The notes beneath the pieces were generated by a model. It had not been told where the DNA came from. It saw nothing but the letters and a program-made list of their open reading frames with translations, and did no database searches. The translations under genes were made by a program, and so were the position numbers. DNA of 50,050 bases from Anaerovibrio slackiae (GTDB taxonomy: Bacteria; Bacillota; Negativicutes; Selenomonadales; Selenomonadaceae): contig NZ_VUNR01000019.1 of NCBI RefSeq assembly GCF_009695585.1, positions 1-50,050 on the forward strand. The letters run 5' to 3'. Below, in pieces: positions 24,659 through 31,979 of the stretch. The stretch's first letter is position 1; the number at the start of each line of letters is the position of its first letter.

Positions 24659-24985
24659 CTATCTGGTCAAATTAGAAGTGTTTACTTTTTCTTCTAACTT
24701 TTCAAGACGGGCAACAAGATTATCCATTCGTTTGGTCATTTCCTCCAGCTTGTCATAGATGCAAATAGTATTTCTATATATAACTCCTATATAATCTCCC
24801 TGATAACCGCATCTTTCGGCTAAATATGCCAACTCAGCATGGTTTCGTGTCCTGTATATTTTTCCAGGATGCCAATCTTCATCATATTCCTCTAAAGTAC
24901 GTTCTTCTATAGGCTTTTTGAGGGCTCTAATCAGCTCATTGTATCGTTTATCCTCTTTCTCATAGCTGGATGAAAACAATCCCAT
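24659..24985 (-). CDS. Unknown small protein with C-terminal coiled coil
   Basis: The 108-residue soluble protein is rich in Glu, Lys and Tyr. The N-terminal half contains RNHAELAYLAERCGY. The last 35 residues (KLEEMTKRMDNLVARLEKLE) form a good heptad coiled coil. The family is not recognised. ATG 24985 is favoured over 25000 because GGGAG is then about 8 bases upstream. It runs against the virB operon and shares its terminator. Its 5' flank carries the same 16 bases (ctataaaatcttgcaa) as the toxin promoter region at 25451-25466, so the flank was duplicated. Confidence 0.55.
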   Translation of the reverse strand: MGLFSSSYEKEDKRYNELIRALKKPIEERTLEEYDEDWHPGKIYRTRNHAELAYLAERCGYQGDYIGVIYRNTICIYDKLEEMTKRMDNLVARLEKLEEKVNTSNLTR

Positions 24986-25010
24986 ACCAACAACTCCCAT
25001 CTATAAAATC

Positions 25011-25132
25011 TTGCAAAGTTTTACTGCATTGTGTATAATAGTAGCAAAAGGAGCACCGATAAGCGGTTGCCCCAGGATTTTTAAACGTATCATGAAAGAC
25101 CGCCATGCCTGGAAGCTAAATGGCGGTTTTTC
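25011..25132 (+). ncRNA. Small structured RNA, copy 1
   Basis: TTGCAA (25011-25016), 17 bases, then TATAAT (25034-25039) form a good sigma-70 promoter. Transcription would start near 25046 and end at the hairpin ACCGCCA/TGGCGGT plus T run (25099-25131), an RNA of about 87 nt. A block near its 5' end (25050-25073), containing a small ACCG/CGGT hairpin and GGTTGCCCC, is nearly identical to copy 2. No ORF is visible. Confidence 0.55.
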
Positions 25133-25174
25133 TTATGCCTTAGCTACAGGCTTTGTATAAAATATAGTCATATA

Positions 25175-25300
25175 TTGTCAAATTGTTTATTTGGTGCTAT
25201 AATCAAAGCATAAAGAGGCAGTTGATGTTGCGATTGTCAGCTGCCTCAGCGAATTTAGGGTGAGCCGACCAGTGCAAATGGTCGGCTCAGTGTTTTTTCA
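25175..25300 (+). ncRNA. Candidate antisense RNA antitoxin of a type I system
   Basis: TTGTCA (25175-25180), 17 bases and TATAAT (25198-25203) form a near-consensus promoter. The RNA of about 90 nt would end at the strong terminator TGAGCCGACCA/TGGTCGGCTCA plus T6 (25261-25298). It points toward the toxin gene on the other strand and would overlap its 3' untranslated region. This resembles the TxpA/RatA arrangement. Its 5' sequence (AAGAGGCA..TTGATGT, 25213-25227) closely resembles the start of the toxin mRNA. Confidence 0.6.
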
Positions 25301-25305
25301 GAAGG

Positions 25306-25386
25306 TTATTTCTTGAAAAACTGTATGATTGACACCATAAGTGTCAGAATTGCTACCAGTAAGGATAACATTTCATACAAACTCAT
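25306..25386 (-). CDS. Small hydrophobic holin-like toxin of a type I toxin-antitoxin system
   Basis: The 26-codon gene encodes MSLYEMLSLLVAILTLMVSI then IQFFKK. It has a short polar start, a single membrane helix and a basic end, matching the Firmicutes holin-like toxin family (Hol_Tox/TxpA type). It has a perfect Shine-Dalgarno (AAGGAGGTGAT) right before the ATG. GGAGG can pair with CCTCC just upstream (25394-25408), which would hide the site, a common control in type I toxins. It is convergent with the antitoxin RNA candidate at 25175-25300. Confidence 0.7.
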   Translation of the reverse strand: MSLYEMLSLLVAILTLMVSIIQFFKK

Positions 25387-25438
25387 GGCATCACCTCCTT
25401 AGAGGAGGAAGCCGACACATCAATGCCTCTTATGCAAC

Positions 25439-25466
25439 ATTATAACACATCTATAAAATCTTGCAA
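25439..25466 (-). promoter_or_regulatory. Toxin promoter, sharing a palindromic -35 with a divergent RNA promoter
   Basis: On the minus strand TTGCAA (25466-25461), 16 bases and TATAAT (25444-25439) lie upstream of the toxin. TTGCAA is its own reverse complement, so the same six bases serve as -35 for the plus-strand RNA at 25461-25578. The two promoters are therefore interlocked. Confidence 0.6.
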
Positions 25467-25578
25467 GGTTTAACTGCATTGTGTACAATAGAAGAAGAGG
25501 AGTACCGATAGACGGTTGCCCCAATCATACAGTGGTTATAGAAAAACCGCCGTTAGCTGGCAGGCATGGCGGTTTTTC
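25461..25578 (+). ncRNA. Small structured RNA, copy 2
   Basis: TTGCAA (25461-25466), 17 bases and TACAAT (25484-25489) give a start near 25496. The terminator GAAAAACCGCC/GGCGGTTTTTC covers 25541-25578. The block at 25499-25522 matches copy 1 at 25050-25073 at 21 of 24 positions; the middle of the RNA has diverged. It is divergent from the toxin gene. Confidence 0.55.
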
Positions 25579-25607
25579 TTATGTCTTTATTTAAATAAAG
25601 ATTATGT

Positions 25608-25626
25608 TCTGTTCAATTTGGACAGA
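25608..25626. repeat. Single 19-bp TCTGTYCAA palindrome
   Basis: TCTGTTCAATTTGGACAGA is identical to the copy at 4590. It lies 60 bases upstream of an extended -10 (TGGTATAAT, 25683-25691) for the nucleotidyltransferase gene. Confidence 0.65.
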
Positions 25627-25718
25627 ATTTAGGTTTTATAAAAAAAGATGGTTGTCATATATGGTGCGTATGTCTATGTTATATGGTATAATGTATGTAA
25701 AGCAAGGTGGTGATTGTC

Positions 25719-26036
25719 ATGTGGAAAGCAGTTGCAAAACCATTTATGAATATCGAAAAAATACATCCTCACCAGCAGGAAGCTGTAGGGAAGATGGTGG
25801 AGCTGTGCAAGCAGGATCCGAATATAAAACGTGTGGTCATATTTGGCAGTAGCGTTCGAGATGATTGCCGACCAGACAGCGATATTGATATTTATTATGA
25901 GTTTGAAGGAAATAAAACTCCTTGGCCATCATTAGGTGATATGAGTATTTGGGATAAGTGGGATAACTTTACCGTAAATCGTAAGTTGGATTATGAAATT
26001 TGCCGAACAGGAGTAACTGTTTATGATAAAGGATAA
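25719..26036 (+). CDS. Minimal nucleotidyltransferase (MNT/Pol-beta superfamily)
   Basis: The 105-residue protein carries the signature GSSVRDDCRPDSDIDIYYEF: the GS helix motif followed by SDxD metal-binding aspartates. A third acidic residue is likely in LDYEI. Such MNT proteins usually pair with a HEPN protein as a toxin-antitoxin unit and modify the partner by nucleotidylation. ATG 25719 with AAGGTGG is preferred over the GTG at 25707. The overlapping downstream ORF (26023) appears broken, so this may be an orphan. Confidence 0.75.
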   Translation: MWKAVAKPFMNIEKIHPHQQEAVGKMVELCKQDPNIKRVVIFGSSVRDDCRPDSDIDIYYEFEGNKTPWPSLGDMSIWDKWDNFTVNRKLDYEICRTGVTVYDKG

Positions 26037-26195
26037 GACTTATGTTAGAGAAACTTTGCTAGATATGTCAAAACGGCAATATAGGGCAATAAGCCGTATA
26101 TGCTGGAAATTGTGAATGTTGTTGAGGATATGCCAGATGTTAAAGCGTTTATGAAAAATCAGGCAGGAAATATGAATTCCATAAAAAGAAAATAA
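26023..26195 (+). pseudogene. Broken downstream partner of the nucleotidyltransferase
   Basis: ATG 26023 overlaps the end of the nucleotidyltransferase gene and encodes about 20 plausible residues (MIKDKTYVRETLLDMSKRQY) before a TGA at 26113. The neighbouring frame continues from about 26085 with PYMLEIVNVVEDMPDVKAFM and 14 more residues to a TAA at 26193-26195. A single frameshift would join the two. The result would be a small helical protein where a HEPN-type partner is expected, but too little is left to assign a family. Confidence 0.35.
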
Positions 26196-26257
26196 CTACT
26201 GACCATAAAAGTGTGGTTGTTGGAGATAATCAACTCTGACATCTGCACTTATTTTTT

Positions 26258-26300
26258 TGCGACAAATCACGTTTTTAGAATGTTTTGGGCAGTATATACT
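26258..26300 (+). promoter_or_regulatory. Conserved TGCGACAAAT-N27-TANNNT promoter, copy 5
   Basis: TGCGACAAAT at 26258-26267 is followed by 27 bases and TATACT at 26295-26300. The whole element, including gttttgggcag before the -10, is nearly identical to copy 8 at 44568. It drives the ArdC-N gene. Confidence 0.72.
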
Positions 26301-26351
26301 TTAGCCATAGTAAATTTCAATACAATGTTAATTTGAAGGGAGTAATTCATT

Positions 26352-27485
26352 ATGGCTAATGAGTATGGAGCACAGGAGCAGAAGAAGTTTGATTGGTATC
26401 AGACGATGACCAATACCGTGATTGAGCACCTGGAGAGTGGCGCAGATTTTTTTGACAATCTGGATATGGTGTCAATCCCGATCAATGGTGCTACTGGCAA
26501 AGGTTATGATTTTAACAGCAATCTGTTGCTCATGATGGAGCAGCAGAAGAAGAAAAGCAATGATCCGCGTTTTTTCACCTATAAGCAGCTTCAGGAGCAT
26601 GGCTATTCTGTTCCGTATGGTACGAAATCTGTTGCGGTTATTGCTATCGATCAGGTGAAGAATGATCAGGGGAAACGGGAAAGCCATTTTGAAAATGTAT
26701 TTCATGCCAGCGATGTTGTAAAGCGTGTGTACCTGACTGATGAACAGGGGAATAAGGTGCCGCTTTTGGATAGGGATGGCAATCAGAGATTCAGCAAGTA
26801 CAACAATCAGCCTCTGTATCGTTATAATGATGTGCCTATTCCGCCTGTGGAGCCAAATGTCAAGGAAAAGGCGTATTTGGTTAATCACGATACGGCTGCA
26901 AGCTTTCATACGGCAGTTGAAAATACGTTGCAGAATGTATCTGATCCTGGCCAGCGAGATTTGCGGGCAGCCTTGGCAAGCATGATGGTTGCTGCGGAAA
27001 CCAATAACAAGGCAACTATTGGCGATGACTATTCTATGGACAGGGAAGCTATGCTTCAGGCATTGCACGCTAATAAGAAGGAATTTGCCAATGCCGTGTA
27101 TGATGCGTCTTGCATTGTAAAGGAATACAGGGAATTGGCATGGGAAGCTGGCAAGCAGCATAAGGCAGAGCCAGTCAAACATAATTATGAGGATGATATT
27201 CCGTTTGGTCCTGTGCCGGAAAACTTGGTAAATAATGTAGCTGAGCCGGTAGCAGTCAGGCCGCAGAGTGCAGAGAAAGTGCAGGTTGAAAAAGCTGCCC
27301 TGGAGGCGGATATGGCAAAATCTCCGGCGATAATTTTCAGTGAAAATTTAGCGAAATCACTGTTTGACAGCATGAAAGCAATTGGAGCAAGTGACGGTGA
27401 GATGTTATTGGCATTTGCCAAAATCAAGGAACAGGGATTAAAGATGGTTCAGGAAAATATAGAATCTAAGGTATTTTCTCGGTAA
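26352..27485 (+). CDS. ArdC N-terminal-domain protein lacking the protease domain
   Basis: This 377-residue protein matches the N-terminal single-stranded-DNA-binding domain of ArdC antirestriction proteins over about residues 10-180: NGATGKGYDFNSNLLLMM, DPRFFTYKQLQEHG. It shares a DxDGN-type insert (GNKVPLLDRDGNQRF) with the full ArdC at 31980. It has no HExxH, so it is not a metalloprotease. The C-terminus (about 325-377: LFDSMKAIGASDGEML) is a short helical segment. In conjugation such proteins may coat incoming DNA and block restriction. AAGGGAG precedes the ATG. A gene of unknown function follows after a hairpin. Confidence 0.72.
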   Translation: MANEYGAQEQKKFDWYQTMTNTVIEHLESGADFFDNLDMVSIPINGATGKGYDFNSNLLLMMEQQKKKSNDPRFFTYKQLQEHGYSVPYGTKSVAVIAIDQVKNDQGKRESHFENVFHASDVVKRVYLTDEQGNKVPLLDRDGNQRFSKYNNQPLYRYNDVPIPPVEPNVKEKAYLVNHDTAASFHTAVENTLQNVSDPGQRDLRAALASMMVAAETNNKATIGDDYSMDREAMLQALHANKKEFANAVYDASCIVKEYRELAWEAGKQHKAEPVKHNYEDDIPFGPVPENLVNNVAEPVAVRPQSAEKVQVEKAALEADMAKSPAIIFSENLAKSLFDSMKAIGASDGEMLLAFAKIKEQGLKMVQENIESKVFSR

Positions 27486-27500
27486 TGTGGTATCTGGGCT

Positions 27501-27528
27501 TCGACTGCCTGGTTTACCGGGCAGTCGA
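27501..27528 (+). promoter_or_regulatory. Intercistronic hairpin before the 27550 gene
   Basis: A perfect 9-bp stem, TCGACTGCC / GGCAGTCGA, with a 10-base loop lies just before the Shine-Dalgarno AAAAGGTGG. There is no T run, so it is not a terminator. It could stabilise or set the translation of the downstream cistron. Confidence 0.5.
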
Positions 27529-27549
27529 TATTAAAAGGTGGTGCAGAAA

Positions 27550-28467
27550 ATGGCTTTTAATTGGAAAAAAATGCGTGAAGATTTTGAGAACATGTCTCTT
27601 GATGATGTGAGAGGATTATCTCCAGAGGCAATTTATAATGAGTATGATGGTCCTTCGCCTGATGATGACATGTGGGTGGATATTTGTGAAAGCGAGTATC
27701 TTTCAGAAAATATTATGGAAAAGCTTGGTGATTATCTGGATTGGAATATGGCATCAAAAACACAGTATATGACGCCTGAATTTGTCATACAGAATCTGGA
27801 TAAGATAAATTTGCCAGCCCTGAAAGAAAATCCTACCTTGGATTTGTCCAGGCAGGAATGGCAGAAGCTGGTTCCGTATATGGAGCCTGGCAAAGGTAAG
27901 CCGTATTTTATGGCTCAGATGGACAACGATGAACAGTATATCATGTTGAATATAATTTCACCAAAGGCAATGGCAGAAGCTATGGCTGTAGAGCTGGTGG
28001 GCAAGGGCATCAAAGCGAAAGAGGCAGTCGAAAATATTGTGGAGCAGGGCAGAAGCTTCTTGGACAGGGCAAAGAATATGACGATGCGTATCAAGCAGAT
28101 GCCGCGGGAGGTCTTGGATAAAGTAAAGGAGCGAACGCGAGAATCCTACAATGCGTTTAAAGAAAAGGCAGCTCAGACAGTGCAGGATATTGCCCATGAT
28201 AATTATCAGGTTACGGAGAATTTTATGTCTTTCAAAGTCAGGAAGCCGAGTTTTATAGTCAGGACTAGGACTGTTTTCAATAAGGCAGATATTATTTCTC
28301 CGGCAGAGATGGCAGCTGTATTTCTGAGCATGAAAGAGAACGGGTATAGTGTCCGCGACATCGTAACTGCCTGCAGTGTACTTAAAGATACTGGTATTAA
28401 GTTTCTTAAGGATATTTCTCCAGTGCGCATGAAGTCAGAAAGTGAATTGGATTTAGCAAGGCGATAA
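27550..28467 (+). CDS. Unknown protein, related in part to the 45590 gene product
   Basis: The 305-residue soluble protein is not recognised. The N-terminal part contains SExLSENI and ...PEFVIQNLDKINLPAL, short repeats of the form L-S/T-x-E/F-x-I-x-x-x-x-D-K-I-N. The same pattern occurs in the protein at 45590 (LSQNFIEHNYDKINLEAI). The middle (about 140-230) is helical and basic. The C-terminus resembles a single helical module (SMKENGYSVRDIVTACSVLKDTG). ATG 27550 is chosen for AAAAGGTGG; the in-frame GTG at 27538 lies within that site. It is probably cotranscribed with the ArdC-N gene. Confidence 0.65.
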   Translation: MAFNWKKMREDFENMSLDDVRGLSPEAIYNEYDGPSPDDDMWVDICESEYLSENIMEKLGDYLDWNMASKTQYMTPEFVIQNLDKINLPALKENPTLDLSRQEWQKLVPYMEPGKGKPYFMAQMDNDEQYIMLNIISPKAMAEAMAVELVGKGIKAKEAVENIVEQGRSFLDRAKNMTMRIKQMPREVLDKVKERTRESYNAFKEKAAQTVQDIAHDNYQVTENFMSFKVRKPSFIVRTRTVFNKADIISPAEMAAVFLSMKENGYSVRDIVTACSVLKDTGIKFLKDISPVRMKSESELDLARR

Positions 28468-28472
28468 TAAGT

Positions 28473-28491
28473 TCTGTTCAATTTGGACAGG
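28473..28491. repeat. Single 19-bp TCTGTYCAA palindrome
   Basis: TCTGTTCAATTTGGACAGG starts six bases after a stop codon and directly precedes a terminator. The next gene's -10 candidate (TATACT, about 28549) lies some 60 bases downstream. Confidence 0.62.
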
Positions 28492-28503
28492 ATATAAGTT
28501 CTA

Positions 28504-28535
28504 AAAAGACTGCTAATAAGGCAGTCTTTTGTTTT
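28504..28535 (+). terminator. Rho-independent terminator
   Basis: AAAAGACTGC / GCAGTCTTTT (28504-28530) is a perfect 10-bp stem, followed by GTTTTT. Confidence 0.85.
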
Positions 28536-28602
28536 TGGGGCAATTATAGTATACTTAACAAGAGCAGTATTATCTGAATTGGTGTCTTAGGTGGTGAGAA
28601 GA

Positions 28603-30111
28603 ATGGAATTTTTTACAGGTGATACATTGAAAAATATCCCAAGGCTGCAAGAAATTGATGCGTATAAAAAGCGATTTTGTTTTGACCAATTAAAGGACTA
28701 TATATCAAAACCCAATACGCGCAAGATTATGTCGATATACGGCCTGCGCCGTACTGGCAAGACTGTGTTAATGTTGCAGCTGCTTAATGAGATAGGTGAT
28801 TCCGAAAAAACGTGTTTTATCAGGTGCGAAAAAGGTGACGGTATTCAGGATTTAAAGAATGTCCTTAATGATAATTTAAAGTGTGACTATTTTTTTGTAG
28901 ACGAAGTAACTAAGCTGGAAGATTTTATAGAATGTTCTTCAATCCTGGCAGATAAATATAGTGAATTGTATGCCAAGAAAATAATCATGGCAGGAACTGA
29001 CTCACTAGGCTTTTATCTTGCTAAGAAGGATGAATTGTATGATCGTACCTATATGATACATACAACGTATATACCCTATAAAGAATATAATTATCTGCTG
29101 GGCAAAGGCCTGGAAGATTATATTATGTATGGCGGTACTTTGACAGATGGCAGTGAGTTTTACAACAAGGAAAATTGTGATGAGTATACAAATACCGCCA
29201 TTGCTAGAAATATACAGCATAGTCTTGATAATTTAGGCCGGGATGGTGAGTACGGGGCCTTGGCATCCTTCCGGGAAAAGGGCGAGATGACTACGTTCAT
29301 CAATAAGATTGTTGAGCTGTATACACGCAGGTTCACAATGGAGATTGTGAATAAGAAGTTCAAGACCCATGACTTTTTGAACTTAAAAAAATATGCAGTC
29401 AGGCATGACATTGTTGAGGATGTTGCTCCTTTAGACACTAGAAAAAATGAAGCTTTACGGCAAGAAATTATGTCAGAATTAGAAATCAGGGAGCCATTGC
29501 TTAATCAGGCCACAGAGAAAGCCGTGTCTGAAGCGAAAAAATATCTGGAAATGCTGGATGTGGTACTTTTAGTGCCGAATACTGATGAGGTTATATTTAC
29601 GCAGCCAGGCTTAAAATATTGCCAGGCTGCAGCACAAGTGGAAGTATTAAAGAGCACTTCCTTGTTGCCTTATAGCGTAACGGAACGTGAAGAACTATCA
29701 AAGGTGCTTTTAAACGATATAAAGGGGAGAATACTTGAAGATATAATTTTTTATCAGTTGTCTAAGGATGTTGATTTTAACAGGGATTATGTTTTGGATA
29801 AGTTTAAGACAGCAGCCGCTGATGGCGAATTTGACATTGTATGTATACATAGAAGGTCAAATGAAGCGGTGGTAATGGAAGTGAAACATTCTGCTAAACG
29901 TGTAGAGCAGCAGACACGACATTTAAATAATGCGCAGTGCTGCCAAGAATTTGAAGCTTGGGCTCACACGAAGATAACAGGGAAAATGGTTGTGTATATG
30001 GGGGAAACCCTGGATGGAAAATGCTTTAATGTGAACTATGTAGGTGCAGAAGACCTGCTGAAATCACCATTAAAATATGTGGAGCGAGCTCAGGAAAATG
30101 ATGAACGGTAA
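28603..30111 (+). CDS. AAA-ATPase with C-terminal PD-(D/E)XK-like nuclease domain, copy 1
   Basis: The 502-residue protein has the layout of the DUF4143-type ATPases. Walker A is GLRRTGKT (47-54), Walker B is DYFFVDEVTKL (about 97-107), and a sensor-like region IIMAGTDSLGF follows. A helical middle part follows the ATPase. The C-terminal domain ends in GEFDIVCIHRRSN and VVMEVKHS, the D-x(n)-E-x-K pattern of PD-(D/E)XK nucleases. ATG 28603 fits AGGTGG better than the upstream GTG. A close paralogue follows in tandem. The role is unknown; DNA defence or maintenance is an inference from the ATPase-nuclease fusion. Confidence 0.75.
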   Translation: MEFFTGDTLKNIPRLQEIDAYKKRFCFDQLKDYISKPNTRKIMSIYGLRRTGKTVLMLQLLNEIGDSEKTCFIRCEKGDGIQDLKNVLNDNLKCDYFFVDEVTKLEDFIECSSILADKYSELYAKKIIMAGTDSLGFYLAKKDELYDRTYMIHTTYIPYKEYNYLLGKGLEDYIMYGGTLTDGSEFYNKENCDEYTNTAIARNIQHSLDNLGRDGEYGALASFREKGEMTTFINKIVELYTRRFTMEIVNKKFKTHDFLNLKKYAVRHDIVEDVAPLDTRKNEALRQEIMSELEIREPLLNQATEKAVSEAKKYLEMLDVVLLVPNTDEVIFTQPGLKYCQAAAQVEVLKSTSLLPYSVTEREELSKVLLNDIKGRILEDIIFYQLSKDVDFNRDYVLDKFKTAAADGEFDIVCIHRRSNEAVVMEVKHSAKRVEQQTRHLNNAQCCQEFEAWAHTKITGKMVVYMGETLDGKCFNVNYVGAEDLLKSPLKYVERAQENDER

Positions 30112-30189
30112 AGTGAATGTATCGTTCTAAATGTTATTCTATCCTCGCTGGAGATGTATTAATAGCGCAACGTTTTAGGAGAATGAATT

Positions 30190-31839
30190 ATGGTTACATT
30201 AACACATGATGTATTAAAAAAATATATTGATAACAACAAGAACCTGGCTTCTTATCGGAAACGTTTTTGCTATGATGATATGCGAGGTATTTTTTTGAAT
30301 CCGCATAATCAGAAAGTTATCTCCTTGTACGGCTTGCGCAGGACAGGGAAAACTGTTCTCATGCAGCAGCTTATGCAGGAGATAAATGAGTATGATAGAA
30401 TGTGTTTCATTCAATGCCAGTATTCTGACGATATGATGGATTTGCGATCTGCGATTGAAGATAATGATAACTGTGACTATATATTTATTGACGAAGCTAC
30501 CAAGTTAGAAAATTTTATCAACACAGCTTCCGTTCTTTCGGATATATATGCTACTGCAGGGAAACATATAATTATGGCAGGTACGGATTCCCTGGGGTTT
30601 GAAATAGCTTCCAAGGATGAGCTGTTTGACCGCAGTTACCTTATACATACAACGTATATCCCATATAAAGAATATAATTATCTGCTGGGCAAAGGTCTGG
30701 AAGATTATATAATGTATGGTGGGACGCTTACTCCGGATGGTACGTTTTACAACAAAGAGATATGTGAGGCATATACTAATAGTGCTATTGCTGAAAATAT
30801 ACAGCATAGCTTGGAGTATATTGGCAGGGGAGGTAAGTTTGGCCCATTATTGTCCTTTTATGCTGATGATGAGTTGACTACCTTCCTGAACAAAATTATT
30901 GAGCTTCATAATAGAACATTTTTGGCGAAGACTGTTAATAGAAGGTTTAAATCGCATGATATAGGCAGTTTAAAAGATTTAGTGGCAAAAAAGTCCGCAA
31001 ATCAGAGGCTGATTATTGAAAAGCTCAAATCGCCTGACCTCCGGCAGCAAATAATGGATGCCCTGAAAATAAAAGAGCCATTGGTACAGACTGCCGATGC
31101 CAGGGCGGTTGAAGCTGCAAAAAAGTGGCTGGAGACATTGGATGTAATATATAGGCTTCCGGGGACTGCAAGCCAGGAAGCAGGGCAGGATGAGGAAGTT
31201 ATATTTACTCAGCCTGGCTTGCGATATTGCCAGGTTACGGCAGCAATGGATTTATTAAAGAATAGTTCTGTTTTATCAGAGTTATCTTATGAGGTCAGGG
31301 ATGAATTATGCCAGCAGCTGGATGCCGATGTGAAAGGGCAGATGCTGGAGGATATCATTTTCTATCAGTTAGCTAAAGAGCCTGGTTTTTCAGAGAAATT
31401 CATTATAAGCAAGTTCAGTGATGGTTCATGCGAATTTGATATTGCGGTAATGAACAAAAAGGACGGCAATTCGTGTGTCATTGAGGTAAAACATTCTGAC
31501 AGAGCAGTGAAGGCTCAGACAAGGTACTTGAATGATGATGATTTTTGTGCTAAATATGAAGCTCAAATGCAGTCTCAAATTGTTTGTAAGATGGTTATAT
31601 ATATGGGAGATACCTTGCCAGAAAATTTGTATGGGGTGAGTTACGTTAATGCAGAGGACTTTTTAATGTCCCCTCTTGAGTGTTTTACACAGATTTATGA
31701 ACGTGGAAAAAGATGTGTTACTCCCGGAGATCTGGCAGAGGAAATTGTCAGGTTTCCCAATAGCTTAGCTGTAGCGGATAATGTCAAAAATCTGGGGCAG
31801 AGAATAGTTGCCTCACATTCACAAGGCAAAACAAAATGA
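30190..31839 (+). CDS. AAA-ATPase with C-terminal PD-(D/E)XK-like nuclease domain, copy 2
   Basis: The 549-residue paralogue of the preceding gene has Walker A GLRRTGKT (near residue 52), DYIFIDEATKLENF, IIMAGTDSLGF, and almost identical stretches such as THTTYIPYKEYNYLLGK-type sequence. The nuclease motif is CEFDIAVMNKKDG then CVIEVKHS. It has about 40 extra C-terminal residues and a short insert (GTASQEAGQDEE). Two divergent but colinear copies kept intact suggest that the pair has separate specificities or forms a hetero-oligomer. It has its own AGGAG site and is followed by a terminator. Confidence 0.75.
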   Translation: MVTLTHDVLKKYIDNNKNLASYRKRFCYDDMRGIFLNPHNQKVISLYGLRRTGKTVLMQQLMQEINEYDRMCFIQCQYSDDMMDLRSAIEDNDNCDYIFIDEATKLENFINTASVLSDIYATAGKHIIMAGTDSLGFEIASKDELFDRSYLIHTTYIPYKEYNYLLGKGLEDYIMYGGTLTPDGTFYNKEICEAYTNSAIAENIQHSLEYIGRGGKFGPLLSFYADDELTTFLNKIIELHNRTFLAKTVNRRFKSHDIGSLKDLVAKKSANQRLIIEKLKSPDLRQQIMDALKIKEPLVQTADARAVEAAKKWLETLDVIYRLPGTASQEAGQDEEVIFTQPGLRYCQVTAAMDLLKNSSVLSELSYEVRDELCQQLDADVKGQMLEDIIFYQLAKEPGFSEKFIISKFSDGSCEFDIAVMNKKDGNSCVIEVKHSDRAVKAQTRYLNDDDFCAKYEAQMQSQIVCKMVIYMGDTLPENLYGVSYVNAEDFLMSPLECFTQIYERGKRCVTPGDLAEEIVRFPNSLAVADNVKNLGQRIVASHSQGKTK

Positions 31840-31860
31840 ATAGGTAATCGTAGTCCATTT

Positions 31861-31890
31861 AGAGGTGTCATGAGAATGGCATCTCTTTTA
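31861..31890 (+). terminator. Rho-independent terminator
   Basis: AGAGGTGTCA / TGGCATCTCT (two G-T pairs) is followed by T4 A T4. It separates the ATPase pair from conserved promoter copy 6. Confidence 0.65.
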
Positions 31891-31893
31891 TTT

Positions 31894-31936
31894 TGCGACA
31901 AATTCGGAATTTAAAAACCTCTGGATAGGATATGCT
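31894..31936 (+). promoter_or_regulatory. Conserved TGCGACAAAT-N27-TANNNT promoter, copy 6 (ardC-helicase operon)
   Basis: TGCGACAAAT at 31894-31903 is followed by 27 bases and TATGCT at 31931-31936. It drives the ArdC gene starting 44 bases further on and probably the two genes behind it. Confidence 0.7.
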
Positions 31937-31979
31937 ATTGCCAGCAATAAAATAGATATTTCTGTAGGAGGTTTTTCAA

